This document shows, piece by piece, positions 42,997-52,073 of a stretch of DNA of 64,000 nt (position 1 is the first letter of the stretch; every line of letters starts with the position of its first letter). The translations under genes and the position numbers were made by a program. The notes beneath the pieces are model-generated. The model ran no database searches. It was not told the DNA's origin and saw only the letters and a program-made list of their open reading frames with translations. The DNA lies in NCBI GenBank assembly GCA_038326165.1, contig JBBQJT010000005.1, positions 30,526 through 94,525 of the forward strand, in the 5' to 3' direction. Source of the DNA: JAEUUM01 sp038326165. GTDB taxonomy: Bacteria; Bacteroidota; Bacteroidia; Chitinophagales; Saprospiraceae.

Positions 42997-44394
42997 ATGA
43001 TCAACAAGGTAATTAAAGATGCAAACACAGCTATTGCTGATATTCAAGATGGAGCAACGCTCATGTTGGGTGGTTTTGGTTTATGCGGAATACCCGAAAA
43101 TACCATAGCTGCTTTGGTCCGAAAAGGTACCAAGGACTTAACTTGTATTTCCAATAATGCTGGAGTTGATGATTTTGGTATTGGTTTGATGCTCAATCAA
43201 AAGCAAGTTAAGAAAATGATTTCATCCTATGTGGGAGAAAATAAGGAATTCGAAAGACAGCTGCTCTCGGGAGAGTTGGAAGTTGATTTACTCCCTCAAG
43301 GCACATTGGCTGAGAGAATTAGAGCAGGAGGAGCAGGTATCCCAGCCTTTTTTACGCCTGCGGGAGTAGGTACGGAAGTTGCTGAAGGTAAGGAGGTTAG
43401 AAGCTTTAACGGCAAGGAATATTTATTGGAGAAATGGCTGAAAGCTGATTTTACAATTATCAAAGCCTGGAAGGGTGATACCTGTGGCAACCTTATTTTT
43501 AAGGGAACAGCCCGAAATTTTAGCTCTATGATGGCCGCTGCTGGCAAAATTTGCATTGCTGAAGTGGAAGAATTGTACGAAGTTGGTGCATTGGACCCGA
43601 ATGAAATTCATGTGCCGGGTATTTATGTGCACCGTATATTTCAAGGGAGTGGCTACGAAAAGAGAATCGAGCAAAGAACTATTTCCAAGTCGGGTTCTGA
43701 TCAAACAACTGCACAGATCGTAACACATTCGATTGGGCCTTTGAATAAAGATCAAATAGCACAGCGGATTTCACAGGAATTGAGAGAGGGATATTATGTC
43801 AATTTAGGAATAGGTATTCCAACTTTGGTTGCAAATTATATTCCAAAAGGAATGAACGTAGTTCTGCAATCTGAGAATGGCTTACTCGGTATTGGTCCTT
43901 TTCCGACGGAGGAGCATGTTGACGCTGATCTGATTAATGCCGGAAAGCAAACAATAACTATGCAGGCAGGTTCAGCTTTGTTCGATTCTGCTGAGAGCTT
44001 TGCAATGATCAGGGGAGAGCATGTGGATTTGACAATTTTGGGTGCGATGGAAGTTTCTGAGAACGGCGATATCGCAAATTGGAAAATACCGGGTAAAATG
44101 GTGAAAGGAATGGGAGGCGCAATGGATTTGGTTGCCTCTGCCAAAAATATCATCGTAGCAATGCAGCATGTCAGTAAAGATGGTAAATCTAAACTCCTAA
44201 AGTCGTGTTCCCTGCCAATAACAGGCCTCAATTGTGTGAAAAAGATCGTAACTGAATTAGCGGTCTTGGAAGTTTTGCCTGAAGGGGGTTTTAAGTTATT
44301 GGAGAGAGCACCAGGTATTTCAGTGCAAGAGATCAGAGATGCTACTGAAGGAAAATTGATAATTGAGGGAGAAATTCCTGAGATGAGGTTTTGA
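42997..44394 (+). CDS. Fused 3-oxoacid CoA-transferase (subunits A and B in one chain)
   Basis: 465 residues. Residues 1-~230 are the alpha (A) half: GATLMLGGFGLCGIPENTI, SNNAGVDDFGIG, GAGIPAFFTPAG and GNLIFKGTARNF. Residues ~240-465 are the beta (B) half: YYVNLGIGIPTLVANYIP and the active-site Glu in SENGLLGIGPFP, then GGAMDL. In many bacteria these are two genes (scoA/scoB or atoD/atoA); here they are joined by a short linker as in the mitochondrial SCOT enzyme. It moves CoA between succinate and acetoacetate or a similar 3-oxoacid. The exact acid is not proven. Confidence 0.92.
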   Translation: MINKVIKDANTAIADIQDGATLMLGGFGLCGIPENTIAALVRKGTKDLTCISNNAGVDDFGIGLMLNQKQVKKMISSYVGENKEFERQLLSGELEVDLLPQGTLAERIRAGGAGIPAFFTPAGVGTEVAEGKEVRSFNGKEYLLEKWLKADFTIIKAWKGDTCGNLIFKGTARNFSSMMAAAGKICIAEVEELYEVGALDPNEIHVPGIYVHRIFQGSGYEKRIEQRTISKSGSDQTTAQIVTHSIGPLNKDQIAQRISQELREGYYVNLGIGIPTLVANYIPKGMNVVLQSENGLLGIGPFPTEEHVDADLINAGKQTITMQAGSALFDSAESFAMIRGEHVDLTILGAMEVSENGDIANWKIPGKMVKGMGGAMDLVASAKNIIVAMQHVSKDGKSKLLKSCSLPITGLNCVKKIVTELAVLEVLPEGGFKLLERAPGISVQEIRDATEGKLIIEGEIPEMRF

Positions 44395-44520
44395 TTTTTC
44401 ATGAAATAATGGATACAAGTCTTGATAAAAGCAAATCACAATAATTAAATTGGCTTAAACAGATTTTGGAATCTTTTCAATAATGTTGAGGATTTACTCC
44501 TGTTCAAAAATATAGCAGTT

Positions 44521-45867
44521 ATGCAAAAAGGATATCTGATAAAAAATATCAGCATAGTAAATGAAGGTCAAATCAAGGTCAATGACCTATTGATAGCCGA
44601 TGGAATCATTCAAAAGATTGGCACAATTGACTCATCTCCTGATCATACAGTTATTGATGGAACGGGCAAGTATTTGTTTCCTGGTATCATTGATGGACAA
44701 GTGCATTTTCGCGATCCGGGCCTGACCCACAAAGGTGATCTGCATTCCGAAACAAGGGCAGCCGTGGCAGGTGGAGTTACTGGTTTTATTGACATGCCCA
44801 ACACAGTTCCCAATGTTCTGACTGTGGAAATATTGGAAGAAAAATACAGAATTGCAGCCGAGAAATCATTGGCCAATTACAGCTTCTTTTTGGGTGTGAA
44901 CGGTGACAATCTTGATGAAGTATTGAAATTGGATACCTCAAAATTTATTGGCGTATCTGATGATGGTCTGTATTTTACCAAAAAAGGTAATCTGTTGGCA
45001 GATAATCCTGCTACTATGGAGAAATTATTTGCTGGATGCAAGTCAATCATCGCTATTCATTCAGAAAAAGAGCAAATAGTTGAAGAGAATGAAGCGATTT
45101 ACAAGGCAAAATATGGAGAGGATGTTCCAGTCGAATTTCATCCAATCATCAGGAGCGAAAAGGCGTGTTTTGAAGCAACTAAAAGAGCCATTGATTTGGC
45201 AAATAAGTACCATGCAAGACTGCATATTTTGCATTTAACAACAGAGGCAGAAACACATCTATTTCGCAATGACATACCACTGGATAAGAAGAATATAACC
45301 ACTGAGGTATCCGTTCATCATCTTTGGTTTTCGGATGAGGATTACAATAGATTGGGTACTTTGATTAAGTGGAATCCTGCCATAAAGACAAAAAGGGACA
45401 AGGAAGGATTGTTGAAAGCTCTTTTGGACAATCGAATCGATATTGTGACAACTGATCACGCTCCACATACTTTAGAAGAAAAGCAAAGGCCATACTTTCA
45501 ATCCATGTCCGGGGCACCTATGGTTCAACATTCATTGAACATCATGCTCGAGTTTTATAAGCAAGGTCTCATTTCGTTGGAACAGATAGCCGAAAAAATG
45601 AGTCACAATGTTGCCATCCTATACAGAATGCATCAAAGAGGATTCATTCGTGAAGCTTACTTTGCAGACCTTGTGATTGTTGATTTGGATTCAAGTTGGA
45701 CAGTATCGAAGGAAAATATTTTGTACAAATGTGGATGGTCACCATGCGAAGGCACAAGATTTCAAACCAAAATAGTACAAACCTTTGTCAACGGTAATTT
45801 GGTTTTTGACAATGGAATATTTGATGAATCGGTCAAAGGAGTTGCCATTGAGTTTACCAATCAATAA
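44521..45867 (+). CDS. pyrC: Dihydroorotase
   Basis: 448 residues, amidohydrolase superfamily. Metal-site region: FPGIIDGQVHFRDPGLTHKG, in which the usual HxH is QVH, as I recall for Bacteroidota dihydroorotases. Later motifs: DMPNTVP, SVHHLWF, TTDHAPHTLEEK with the catalytic Asp, and GAPMVQHSLN. Closes carbamoyl-aspartate to dihydroorotate in pyrimidine synthesis. Other amidohydrolases (allantoinase, hydantoinase) are possible but the DHAPHT segment and TDHA context favour dihydroorotase. Lies 126 bases past the CoA-transferase; no clear promoter. Confidence 0.88.
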   Translation: MQKGYLIKNISIVNEGQIKVNDLLIADGIIQKIGTIDSSPDHTVIDGTGKYLFPGIIDGQVHFRDPGLTHKGDLHSETRAAVAGGVTGFIDMPNTVPNVLTVEILEEKYRIAAEKSLANYSFFLGVNGDNLDEVLKLDTSKFIGVSDDGLYFTKKGNLLADNPATMEKLFAGCKSIIAIHSEKEQIVEENEAIYKAKYGEDVPVEFHPIIRSEKACFEATKRAIDLANKYHARLHILHLTTEAETHLFRNDIPLDKKNITTEVSVHHLWFSDEDYNRLGTLIKWNPAIKTKRDKEGLLKALLDNRIDIVTTDHAPHTLEEKQRPYFQSMSGAPMVQHSLNIMLEFYKQGLISLEQIAEKMSHNVAILYRMHQRGFIREAYFADLVIVDLDSSWTVSKENILYKCGWSPCEGTRFQTKIVQTFVNGNLVFDNGIFDESVKGVAIEFTNQ

Positions 45868-46298
45868 TTCAGCTTTCGAGTTATTTGATTCCGTTTTTTT
45901 GGTATTAGAAATCTATAAGTTTATAACTTGAATATCATGAAATGGTAGCACGGTAGCATTGATTGTAAAATATGGAGTGGCTCTATTGTATATTTCTTAA
46001 ATGGAGGGTATTCATTTTTTTACATTGAAATAGAACACTAAAGTTCAAAGTGTCTTTTCTTTTGCTGGTTTTGTATTGAGTTCTGCCAATATTAGCCTTT
46101 TTGTACAATTTTTATCTGCACCCGGATTTGATTGGTAGATGATTCTGCTTAGAGAATCTTACGGTAGCGGTTTAACTACTTGAAGCTATGATAACAATAA
46201 GTTAAATGACTGCTCAACTTGTTAATTGTGTCAGGCTATTTGCACCTTTGCGGATCCTTGAAAACTCAAGGTTTTGATTATAGAAAAGACTTATAAAC
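45868..46298. other. Intergenic stretch between pyrC and the MFS gene
   Basis: 431 bases without a credible gene. CTTG at 46218-46221 and CACCTTTG at 46243-46250 (7 of 8 match) with a 21-base spacer could be the promoter of the MFS gene starting at 46299. Nothing else is recognised. Confidence 0.5.
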
Positions 46299-47504
46299 TT
46301 GAAGCGCAACGAACTGGTATTGGTAGGCTTATTGGCCTTGTTAAACTTTACTCACATATTGGATTTTATGATCATGATGCCCTTAGGGAACATCTTGATG
46401 CCCAAGTGGCAATTAACCACTTCACAATTCGCGGTTATTGTTTCGAGTTATTCGTTGGCGGCATTTGTGAGCAGTTTTGCTGCAATATTTTTTGCTGATA
46501 AATTTGACAGAAAGAAGCTTTTACTTTTTGCATATTTTGGATTTCTAATTGGAACTTTTGGTTGTGCGTTTGCAAATGGGCACCATTCTATGGTTGCTGC
46601 AAGAATCATAACTGGTATTTTTGGGGGTTTGATTGGCGCTCAAGTCTTGAGCATTATTGGCGATATTGTACCTTATGAGCGACGTGGGCAAGCCATGGGA
46701 TTGCTGATGGGAGGATTTGCTTTAGCATCTGTTGTTGGAGTGCCTTTTGGGTTGTTTTTAGCCAATAAATATGATTGGCATTTTCCTTTTCTAGTGGTGG
46801 CAGGAGTTGGAAGTTTATTGTATCCATTCCTTTTAAAATTCATTCCCAATGTCAATGCGCATCTTGAAAATCCTATTGTGCTGGCCCAACGTGTTCAAAA
46901 CTTTAAGGAAATATTTGGAAATAAGGCACAGGTGACTGCCTTGGTATTTGGTTTATTTATGATCATGGGGCATTTTATCATCATACCCTTGATCAATCCA
47001 TTTATGGTTTACAATGTGGGCGTTCCACAGGAATATACCCCGTTGATTTATTTGTTTGGTGGCTTAAGTGCTTTGCTTACAGCTCAGATAGCTGGAAAGG
47101 CATCAGATAAATATGGCAAAAAGAAGGTTTTTATAACTGCAGCACTTTTATCGATCGTGTTCATTCTCTTTATAACCAATATGCCCCGTTTGCCCCTCTA
47201 TATTGTCTTGACAATCTTTGCATTGTGGTTCAGCACGGCTACAGGTCGAACCGTTCCTGGTCAAGCAATGATTACTCAAGCGGTAACTACCCAAAATCGA
47301 GGAGGATTCATGAGTTTGAATTCATGCGTTCAATCACTTGGATCAGGTCTTTCAGCACTCCTCAGTGGATGGATTACTTACAGTGATGACAAATATGCAA
47401 TCCACAATTACTATATCCTTGGTATCATCAGTGTATTTTTAGTGCTTTTGTGCATTCTTATGGTCAATCGCTTAGATCGACTTATTGTGAAGACTTCACT
47501 GTAA
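46299..47504 (+). CDS. MFS transporter, DHA1-like
   Basis: 401 residues with about twelve hydrophobic helices. Signature regions: FTHILDFMIMMPLG in helix 1, the motif-A-like FFADKFDRKKLLLFA between helices 2 and 3, and GIFGGLIGAQVLSIIGDIVP. The second half repeats the pattern (IAGKASDKYGKKKVFI). It belongs to the major facilitator superfamily, drug/H+ antiport (DHA1) style; the substrate is unknown. The start is a TTG at 46299 giving MKRNELVLVGLLALLNFTH; no ATG gives a full first helix. No neighbouring regulator is seen. Confidence 0.85.
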   Translation: MKRNELVLVGLLALLNFTHILDFMIMMPLGNILMPKWQLTTSQFAVIVSSYSLAAFVSSFAAIFFADKFDRKKLLLFAYFGFLIGTFGCAFANGHHSMVAARIITGIFGGLIGAQVLSIIGDIVPYERRGQAMGLLMGGFALASVVGVPFGLFLANKYDWHFPFLVVAGVGSLLYPFLLKFIPNVNAHLENPIVLAQRVQNFKEIFGNKAQVTALVFGLFMIMGHFIIIPLINPFMVYNVGVPQEYTPLIYLFGGLSALLTAQIAGKASDKYGKKKVFITAALLSIVFILFITNMPRLPLYIVLTIFALWFSTATGRTVPGQAMITQAVTTQNRGGFMSLNSCVQSLGSGLSALLSGWITYSDDKYAIHNYYILGIISVFLVLLCILMVNRLDRLIVKTSL

Positions 47505-47677
47505 TTCAAACATCATTGATTCTACTATGATAGGTATGGTAATTCATAAAAATTTAATAATTAGTTAAGGCTACAATTGGAGATTTTAGAAATTTGGCTT
47601 ATCATTGTTTCATGAAATATTGAAAAATATTTTTAATTACGATCAACTAAATTTTAATTCAATTTTAATCATATTTC

Positions 47678-50275
47678 ATGATTTGTCGCATCCCCGTTTT
47701 ATTGGTTTGTTTGCTCTCTATTTTGTGCTGTAAATCAAAGTCAGATAACTCTCTGGGTATTTTGAATCCTGAAGGTGATGAATCAACTAAAGAAGGAAAA
47801 ATGCAAAAAGATTCAGCCAAGGAATTATACAAAGCTGAATTATATTTTGCGGCAACAGGAACGAATGTAGATTCCATTAGGAAAGAAAACGGAAGACGTA
47901 ATCTTGCACTCAAACAGCTCAAGCGCAAGCAGATGCAATCACGAACTGGCGCAGAACTCTTTGCAGATGGTTTGATTGAAGCTACCTGGCATGAAAGGGG
48001 GCCTGACAACGAGGCTGGTGATATGCGGGTTATAGACTTTGACCCGGCAACTGAAGATTTTTATGCAATTTCAACGGTAGGGCACCTCTGGAAAGGCAAT
48101 TTGGACGGCCAAACTTGGTCGCTTTTGCGCGATGACATCAATTTTGAACCTGATGAAATTGAGGTCCTTCCGCATAACGGTGGAAATCGCCTTTTTGCAA
48201 TTTACGGCAATGGAATTGATGATAAAAAAATCAAATATTCGGATGACGAAGGAAAAAATTGGACAAGCGGAACTGGTTTTACATTTTATGATCATTGGGG
48301 AAAAGGAAGGAGATTGTATCCTTTGAGCGATAACCAAACTCTCTATTACTTAGTACACACTTGGCAGGCCAATCCTTGGGGTCAGGTGATGCAGCTCTAC
48401 AAGAGCACAGATAAGGGCGTCAGCTATTCCAAAGTTTGGAATTCTCCAATTGGATATTCTGGTGAAGATGTTGATTTATGGAAACCTTATGATTCTGACC
48501 AAATGTACCTGGTAGATAATCGAGCTCAGAATTATTACAAAGTGACGCACAATTTCACCACGGGTGCCAGCGAAGTATCAACGGCCAAAAGCTTTGCTGG
48601 ACAGGGTATAGCGGTTGGAGGAATCCATTTGAGCGGCCGTTACAAAGCTTCGGCACAGGATTACGAATTGTTTCTAATAAATGATGAGTTTTCAAGTGTG
48701 TACAAATCAAACAATGGAAGCAATTGGACATTTTTGAGTACATGCCCGGAGAATGTTTGGGTCAAAGGATGGATGGCCGATCCTGACAATGAGAATTTGT
48801 ACGTCGGAGGCTTCCAGTTGAATAAGACTTCAAATGGCTTGAATTGGACGGAGAATTACCCTCAGTGGTGGTTGTATTACAGCAGCAGCAAAGAATTTAT
48901 GCACGTAGACATCATGAATCTTGATTACTTCAAAAAATCAGACGGCACTCCTTTTATTATAGCTTTGAATCATGCAGGAGTTTATGTGACTTATAATAAT
49001 TTTGGAACAACCAAAAATCTGGGATTGAAGGATTTGAATGTCGTGACACTTTATGATCAATCAACGGCAAGTGATGGATTTTTGTATTGTGGCGCACAGG
49101 ATAAAGGAAACTTTAAATACAGTGGAAATTCTCTTGAGAATTTTAATCAGATTTCAACGGACAACATGAGCACTGCGGATGGTATGCTGGGCGTATTTTT
49201 CAATTCTGATCAATCGTTTTATGCCATGATACAAAATGGTGGAATTATGTGTTTCAGAGATCGGGAGAATAAGAATTACGCTTATTATGATATCCCGGGG
49301 ACCAGTAAACCAGGTTGGATTAACCCGATAGTACCTACTCCAGACTTTAGTGACAACAAGGCTTATGTTGCTGGCGGAGATCTCAATGGTGGTAATGGAT
49401 CCTATTTGATGACTATTGATGTTGATATCTCAGGTGCCAATGTGGAGTGGAACAATACTCAATTTGATTACAACTTTAGGTCAAATTCCAATTCAGGAAC
49501 TTCTGTAATTAAAGCCATTGGTGTTTCGTATATAGATTTTGATCGACTGTATGTAGCTACTCAGGATGCGAGTTTTTTTAGCTCGAACAATCAAGGCTCC
49601 TCATGGGCTAAGAGCGCAACTGCTAACCTACCCAACACGATGATTCCATGGGATATTAAAACATCTGCAATAGATCCTGATGTTGTGTTCGTATGCGGAA
49701 CAGGATTTTCAAATACTGGGGTTTTCCAGTCCCTAGATGGTGGAAAAAACTTTGTTGGTTTGCTTGGTAATATACCTTTAGCGACATTTTATGAAGTAGC
49801 GTTGACAGCAGATGAAAAATTCTTGTACGCGGCCACTTCTGAAGGACCTTATGTTTATGTATTTGCAGAATCACAATGGTTTCCTTTGATGGGAGCAAAC
49901 ACTCCGATTTTAGATTACAACTCTGTGGATATTGTTTCTGACAATGTAGTTCGATTTGGTACTTATGGCCGAGGAGTATGGGATTTTGAAATCGATGCGG
50001 GTACTTCTACAAGTATTTCAGATCAAGGTGGTAAGAAATCTGATTCAACTTTCAGCGTATTTCCCACCTTATTGACTGAAAGCAAAATGATACAAATAGT
50101 TCCAAGTATTCCTGAGTCCTACTCAATCGAACTTTACAGCCTGGAAGGCAAGCTGATGTTGACACAAAAAGCATCTGGAATAAGCAGTATTCGCGCTGAT
50201 TTCCCTAGAGGTGTTTACCTGTATAACATTCGCTCACAAAAGTCAAAAATGGCCGGTAGGATTGTAGTGCAGTAA
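47678..50275 (+). CDS. Beta-propeller (BNR/VPS10-like) protein with T9SS type A tail
   Basis: 865 residues. N-terminal hydrophobic signal MICRIPVLLVCLLSILCCKS with cysteines at 17-18 but no standard lipobox. From about residue 105 it contains many sialidase-like/BNR blades (IKYSDDEGKNWTSG, LYKSTDKGVSYSKVW, VYKSNNGSNWTFLS, SFFSSNNQGSSWAKS, VFQSLDGGKNF), which fold into one or two propellers. The last ~80 residues (FSVFPTLLTESKMIQIVP, YSLEGKLMLTQ, RGVYLYNI) resemble a type A sorting domain with VFPT in place of VFPNP. No sialidase Arg triad or RIP motif is apparent, so binding or glycan-related function is open. Confidence 0.8.
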   Translation: MICRIPVLLVCLLSILCCKSKSDNSLGILNPEGDESTKEGKMQKDSAKELYKAELYFAATGTNVDSIRKENGRRNLALKQLKRKQMQSRTGAELFADGLIEATWHERGPDNEAGDMRVIDFDPATEDFYAISTVGHLWKGNLDGQTWSLLRDDINFEPDEIEVLPHNGGNRLFAIYGNGIDDKKIKYSDDEGKNWTSGTGFTFYDHWGKGRRLYPLSDNQTLYYLVHTWQANPWGQVMQLYKSTDKGVSYSKVWNSPIGYSGEDVDLWKPYDSDQMYLVDNRAQNYYKVTHNFTTGASEVSTAKSFAGQGIAVGGIHLSGRYKASAQDYELFLINDEFSSVYKSNNGSNWTFLSTCPENVWVKGWMADPDNENLYVGGFQLNKTSNGLNWTENYPQWWLYYSSSKEFMHVDIMNLDYFKKSDGTPFIIALNHAGVYVTYNNFGTTKNLGLKDLNVVTLYDQSTASDGFLYCGAQDKGNFKYSGNSLENFNQISTDNMSTADGMLGVFFNSDQSFYAMIQNGGIMCFRDRENKNYAYYDIPGTSKPGWINPIVPTPDFSDNKAYVAGGDLNGGNGSYLMTIDVDISGANVEWNNTQFDYNFRSNSNSGTSVIKAIGVSYIDFDRLYVATQDASFFSSNNQGSSWAKSATANLPNTMIPWDIKTSAIDPDVVFVCGTGFSNTGVFQSLDGGKNFVGLLGNIPLATFYEVALTADEKFLYAATSEGPYVYVFAESQWFPLMGANTPILDYNSVDIVSDNVVRFGTYGRGVWDFEIDAGTSTSISDQGGKKSDSTFSVFPTLLTESKMIQIVPSIPESYSIELYSLEGKLMLTQKASGISSIRADFPRGVYLYNIRSQKSKMAGRIVVQ

Positions 50276-50658
50276 TGTGAAGCGCGCCTGAATATGGTTC
50301 AAGGCATTTTCGAATATCTGAGTGCTTCGTTTATTGGCAAATACTTTGGTATTGGTATTTCTGTTTAGCCATAGTCATTATTACATGAATACCAAGTTCA
50401 TACTTCTGGATATTTACCAGAAAAAACGGAAGTGGTCATTTTACTCAAGCCTGCAAGAAACAGTTTTAGTAGGAGTGGAAGAGTCCCAAATAGGGCTGGG
50501 GATGCACGAACCACAAAAAGGCCTGGTTGAAAATACTTGCGCCTACTGGTTTTCACCAAGCTTTCTATAAAACTATAAAACTATGAAGTCAAATTGCTTA
50601 ATTGACTTACAGAAACGTTTTCTTGGGCCAATGATAGTAGATTTTGAATAAGCGTTCA
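50276..50658. other. Intergenic stretch, no gene recognised
   Basis: 383 bases between the convergent propeller and proline dehydrogenase genes. A plus-strand frame of 82 codons (50322-50570) has no family-like pattern and is not called. No strong hairpin or repeat copy was seen. Confidence 0.5.
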
Positions 50659-51846
50659 TTAATCCAAACCTCTACGGTGCAATTCCTCTCGGTACATTTT
50701 GTATTCTCTGCTCATATCGCCACTCACACTTGAATTTTCTTGGGCTCTGCGAACCAAATAGGGTATCACATCACGAACTGGGCCATAAGGCATGTATTTA
50801 GCAACATTAAAGCCTGATGCGGCAAGGTTGAAAGTAATATTGTCACTCATGCCAAACAGCTGACAAAAGTTAACATGTGGATGATTTCTCGGGATGCCCA
50901 TTTGATCCATTTGTGCAGCCATAACAGCGGTACTGTGTTGATTGTGAGAGGCATTACAGAATGAAATACTCAAATAGTTTTCAAGGCAATAGGTAATTGA
51001 CTGGTCGTAATCCTGATCAGTGGCAGCCTTATCAACATGAATTGGGGAATCGTAACCCATTTCTATAGCTCTTTTTCGCTCTTTCTCCATGTATGCGCCA
51101 CGAACCAATTTTGCACCCAAAAGATATCCTTCTTTTTTGGCTGTGTCATGTGAAGCTTTTAAGAATGCCGCTCTGTCATTGCGATACATCTGAAAAGTGT
51201 TGTAAACGATTACCTGACCCTTATTGTAGCGCGCCATCATTTTGTCAACCAAATCATCGATACCTTTTTGTATCCAGCTTTCCTCTGCATCAATGAATAA
51301 GCCCACTTTCTTGGAAGAGGCATTGTAGCACATGGCATCTAACCTCTTTAGTACAACTTTGTATTCATGCTCTTCAGTCTGTGTCAATGCATCAGTAGTA
51401 CTCAGTTTCTCAAGCAAACCGAACCTAGCAATTCCAGTTACTTTAGCGCTCACCACAGGAACATACTCATTGAGGGAACCAAAGTCAATACAGCGGATGA
51501 TTTCATTCATTGTGATGTCATAATCTCGCTCCGATTCCTTTGCTTCTGCACCATAATCTAGGATGGTAAGTGCATTGAAGCTGGCCAAATGATCAATATT
51601 TTTTTGAGTTGAAAGTAAATTTTCGCCTCCGCAAAACTGCTTAAAAATGGTATTTTTAATAATTTGGGTTCCTATTGGAATGCGAAGTTTGGCAGTCCAA
51701 AAACCTAAAAACGATGCAATTTTCGATAACATCGGCTTATTCATTATACTGAATAGAAAAGCAGTGCGCTTCAAGTCACCGTCACTTTTAATGGCAAAGG
51801 CTATTTCAATATTATTCAGATCAAGATCTTGGCTGGTTTTCAACAT
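50659..51846 (-). CDS. Proline dehydrogenase (monofunctional)
   Basis: 395 residues, FAD-dependent PRODH TIM barrel without the P5C dehydrogenase half of PutA. Seen: FIDAEESW, VYNTFQMYRNDR, KLVRGAYMEKER and the C-terminal YLVRRAQENSSV (the RRAxEN substrate-binding motif). Oxidises proline to pyrroline-5-carboxylate and feeds electrons to the quinone pool. No P5C dehydrogenase gene is adjacent. The N-terminal region (about 80 residues) includes hydrophobic stretches that may aid membrane association. A -7 element lies 57 bases upstream. Confidence 0.92.
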   Translation of the reverse strand: MLKTSQDLDLNNIEIAFAIKSDGDLKRTAFLFSIMNKPMLSKIASFLGFWTAKLRIPIGTQIIKNTIFKQFCGGENLLSTQKNIDHLASFNALTILDYGAEAKESERDYDITMNEIIRCIDFGSLNEYVPVVSAKVTGIARFGLLEKLSTTDALTQTEEHEYKVVLKRLDAMCYNASSKKVGLFIDAEESWIQKGIDDLVDKMMARYNKGQVIVYNTFQMYRNDRAAFLKASHDTAKKEGYLLGAKLVRGAYMEKERKRAIEMGYDSPIHVDKAATDQDYDQSITYCLENYLSISFCNASHNQHSTAVMAAQMDQMGIPRNHPHVNFCQLFGMSDNITFNLAASGFNVAKYMPYGPVRDVIPYLVRRAQENSSVSGDMSREYKMYREELHRRGLD

Positions 51847-51902
51847 GGCTATCTATAATTCAATCAATAATTGTGAGCAAACTGCTCCGATATACTTTGA
51901 GG

Positions 51903-51910
51903 CAAAGTTA
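51903..51910 (-). promoter_or_regulatory. Promoter -7 element for proline dehydrogenase
   Basis: Minus-strand TAACTTTG, a perfect TAnnTTTG, 57 bases before the ATG at 51846. Confidence 0.6.
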
Positions 51911-52010
51911 ATTTTTTACAAGCTTATTTTATCATTGGTCTTGAAATAAGCTTCAATTATATTCTTCAAGCTTTTGCGCTTTGGTTGTTATAATATTTTT
52001 TGACGGGGCA

Positions 52011-52046
52011 AATAAAAAAGGATCTCTCATTAAGAAAGATCCTTTA
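52011..52046 (-). terminator. Rho-independent terminator of the TonB-dependent receptor gene
   Basis: Stem AAAGGATCT / AGATCCTTT with a loop of about ten bases that can extend it by further pairs; on the minus strand it is followed by TTTTTATT. It begins about 28 bases past the receptor stop at 52074. Confidence 0.82.
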
Positions 52047-52073
52047 ATCGAAACAGATTCTTGGCTTTAAGGT

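Noticed and set aside
43836..44402. 188-residue minus-strand frame
   Set aside because: Antisense to the B half of the CoA-transferase, which is unmistakable.
50322..50570. 82-residue plus-strand frame after the propeller protein
   Set aside because: Starts with a signal-like stretch but lacks any recognisable domain or promoter.
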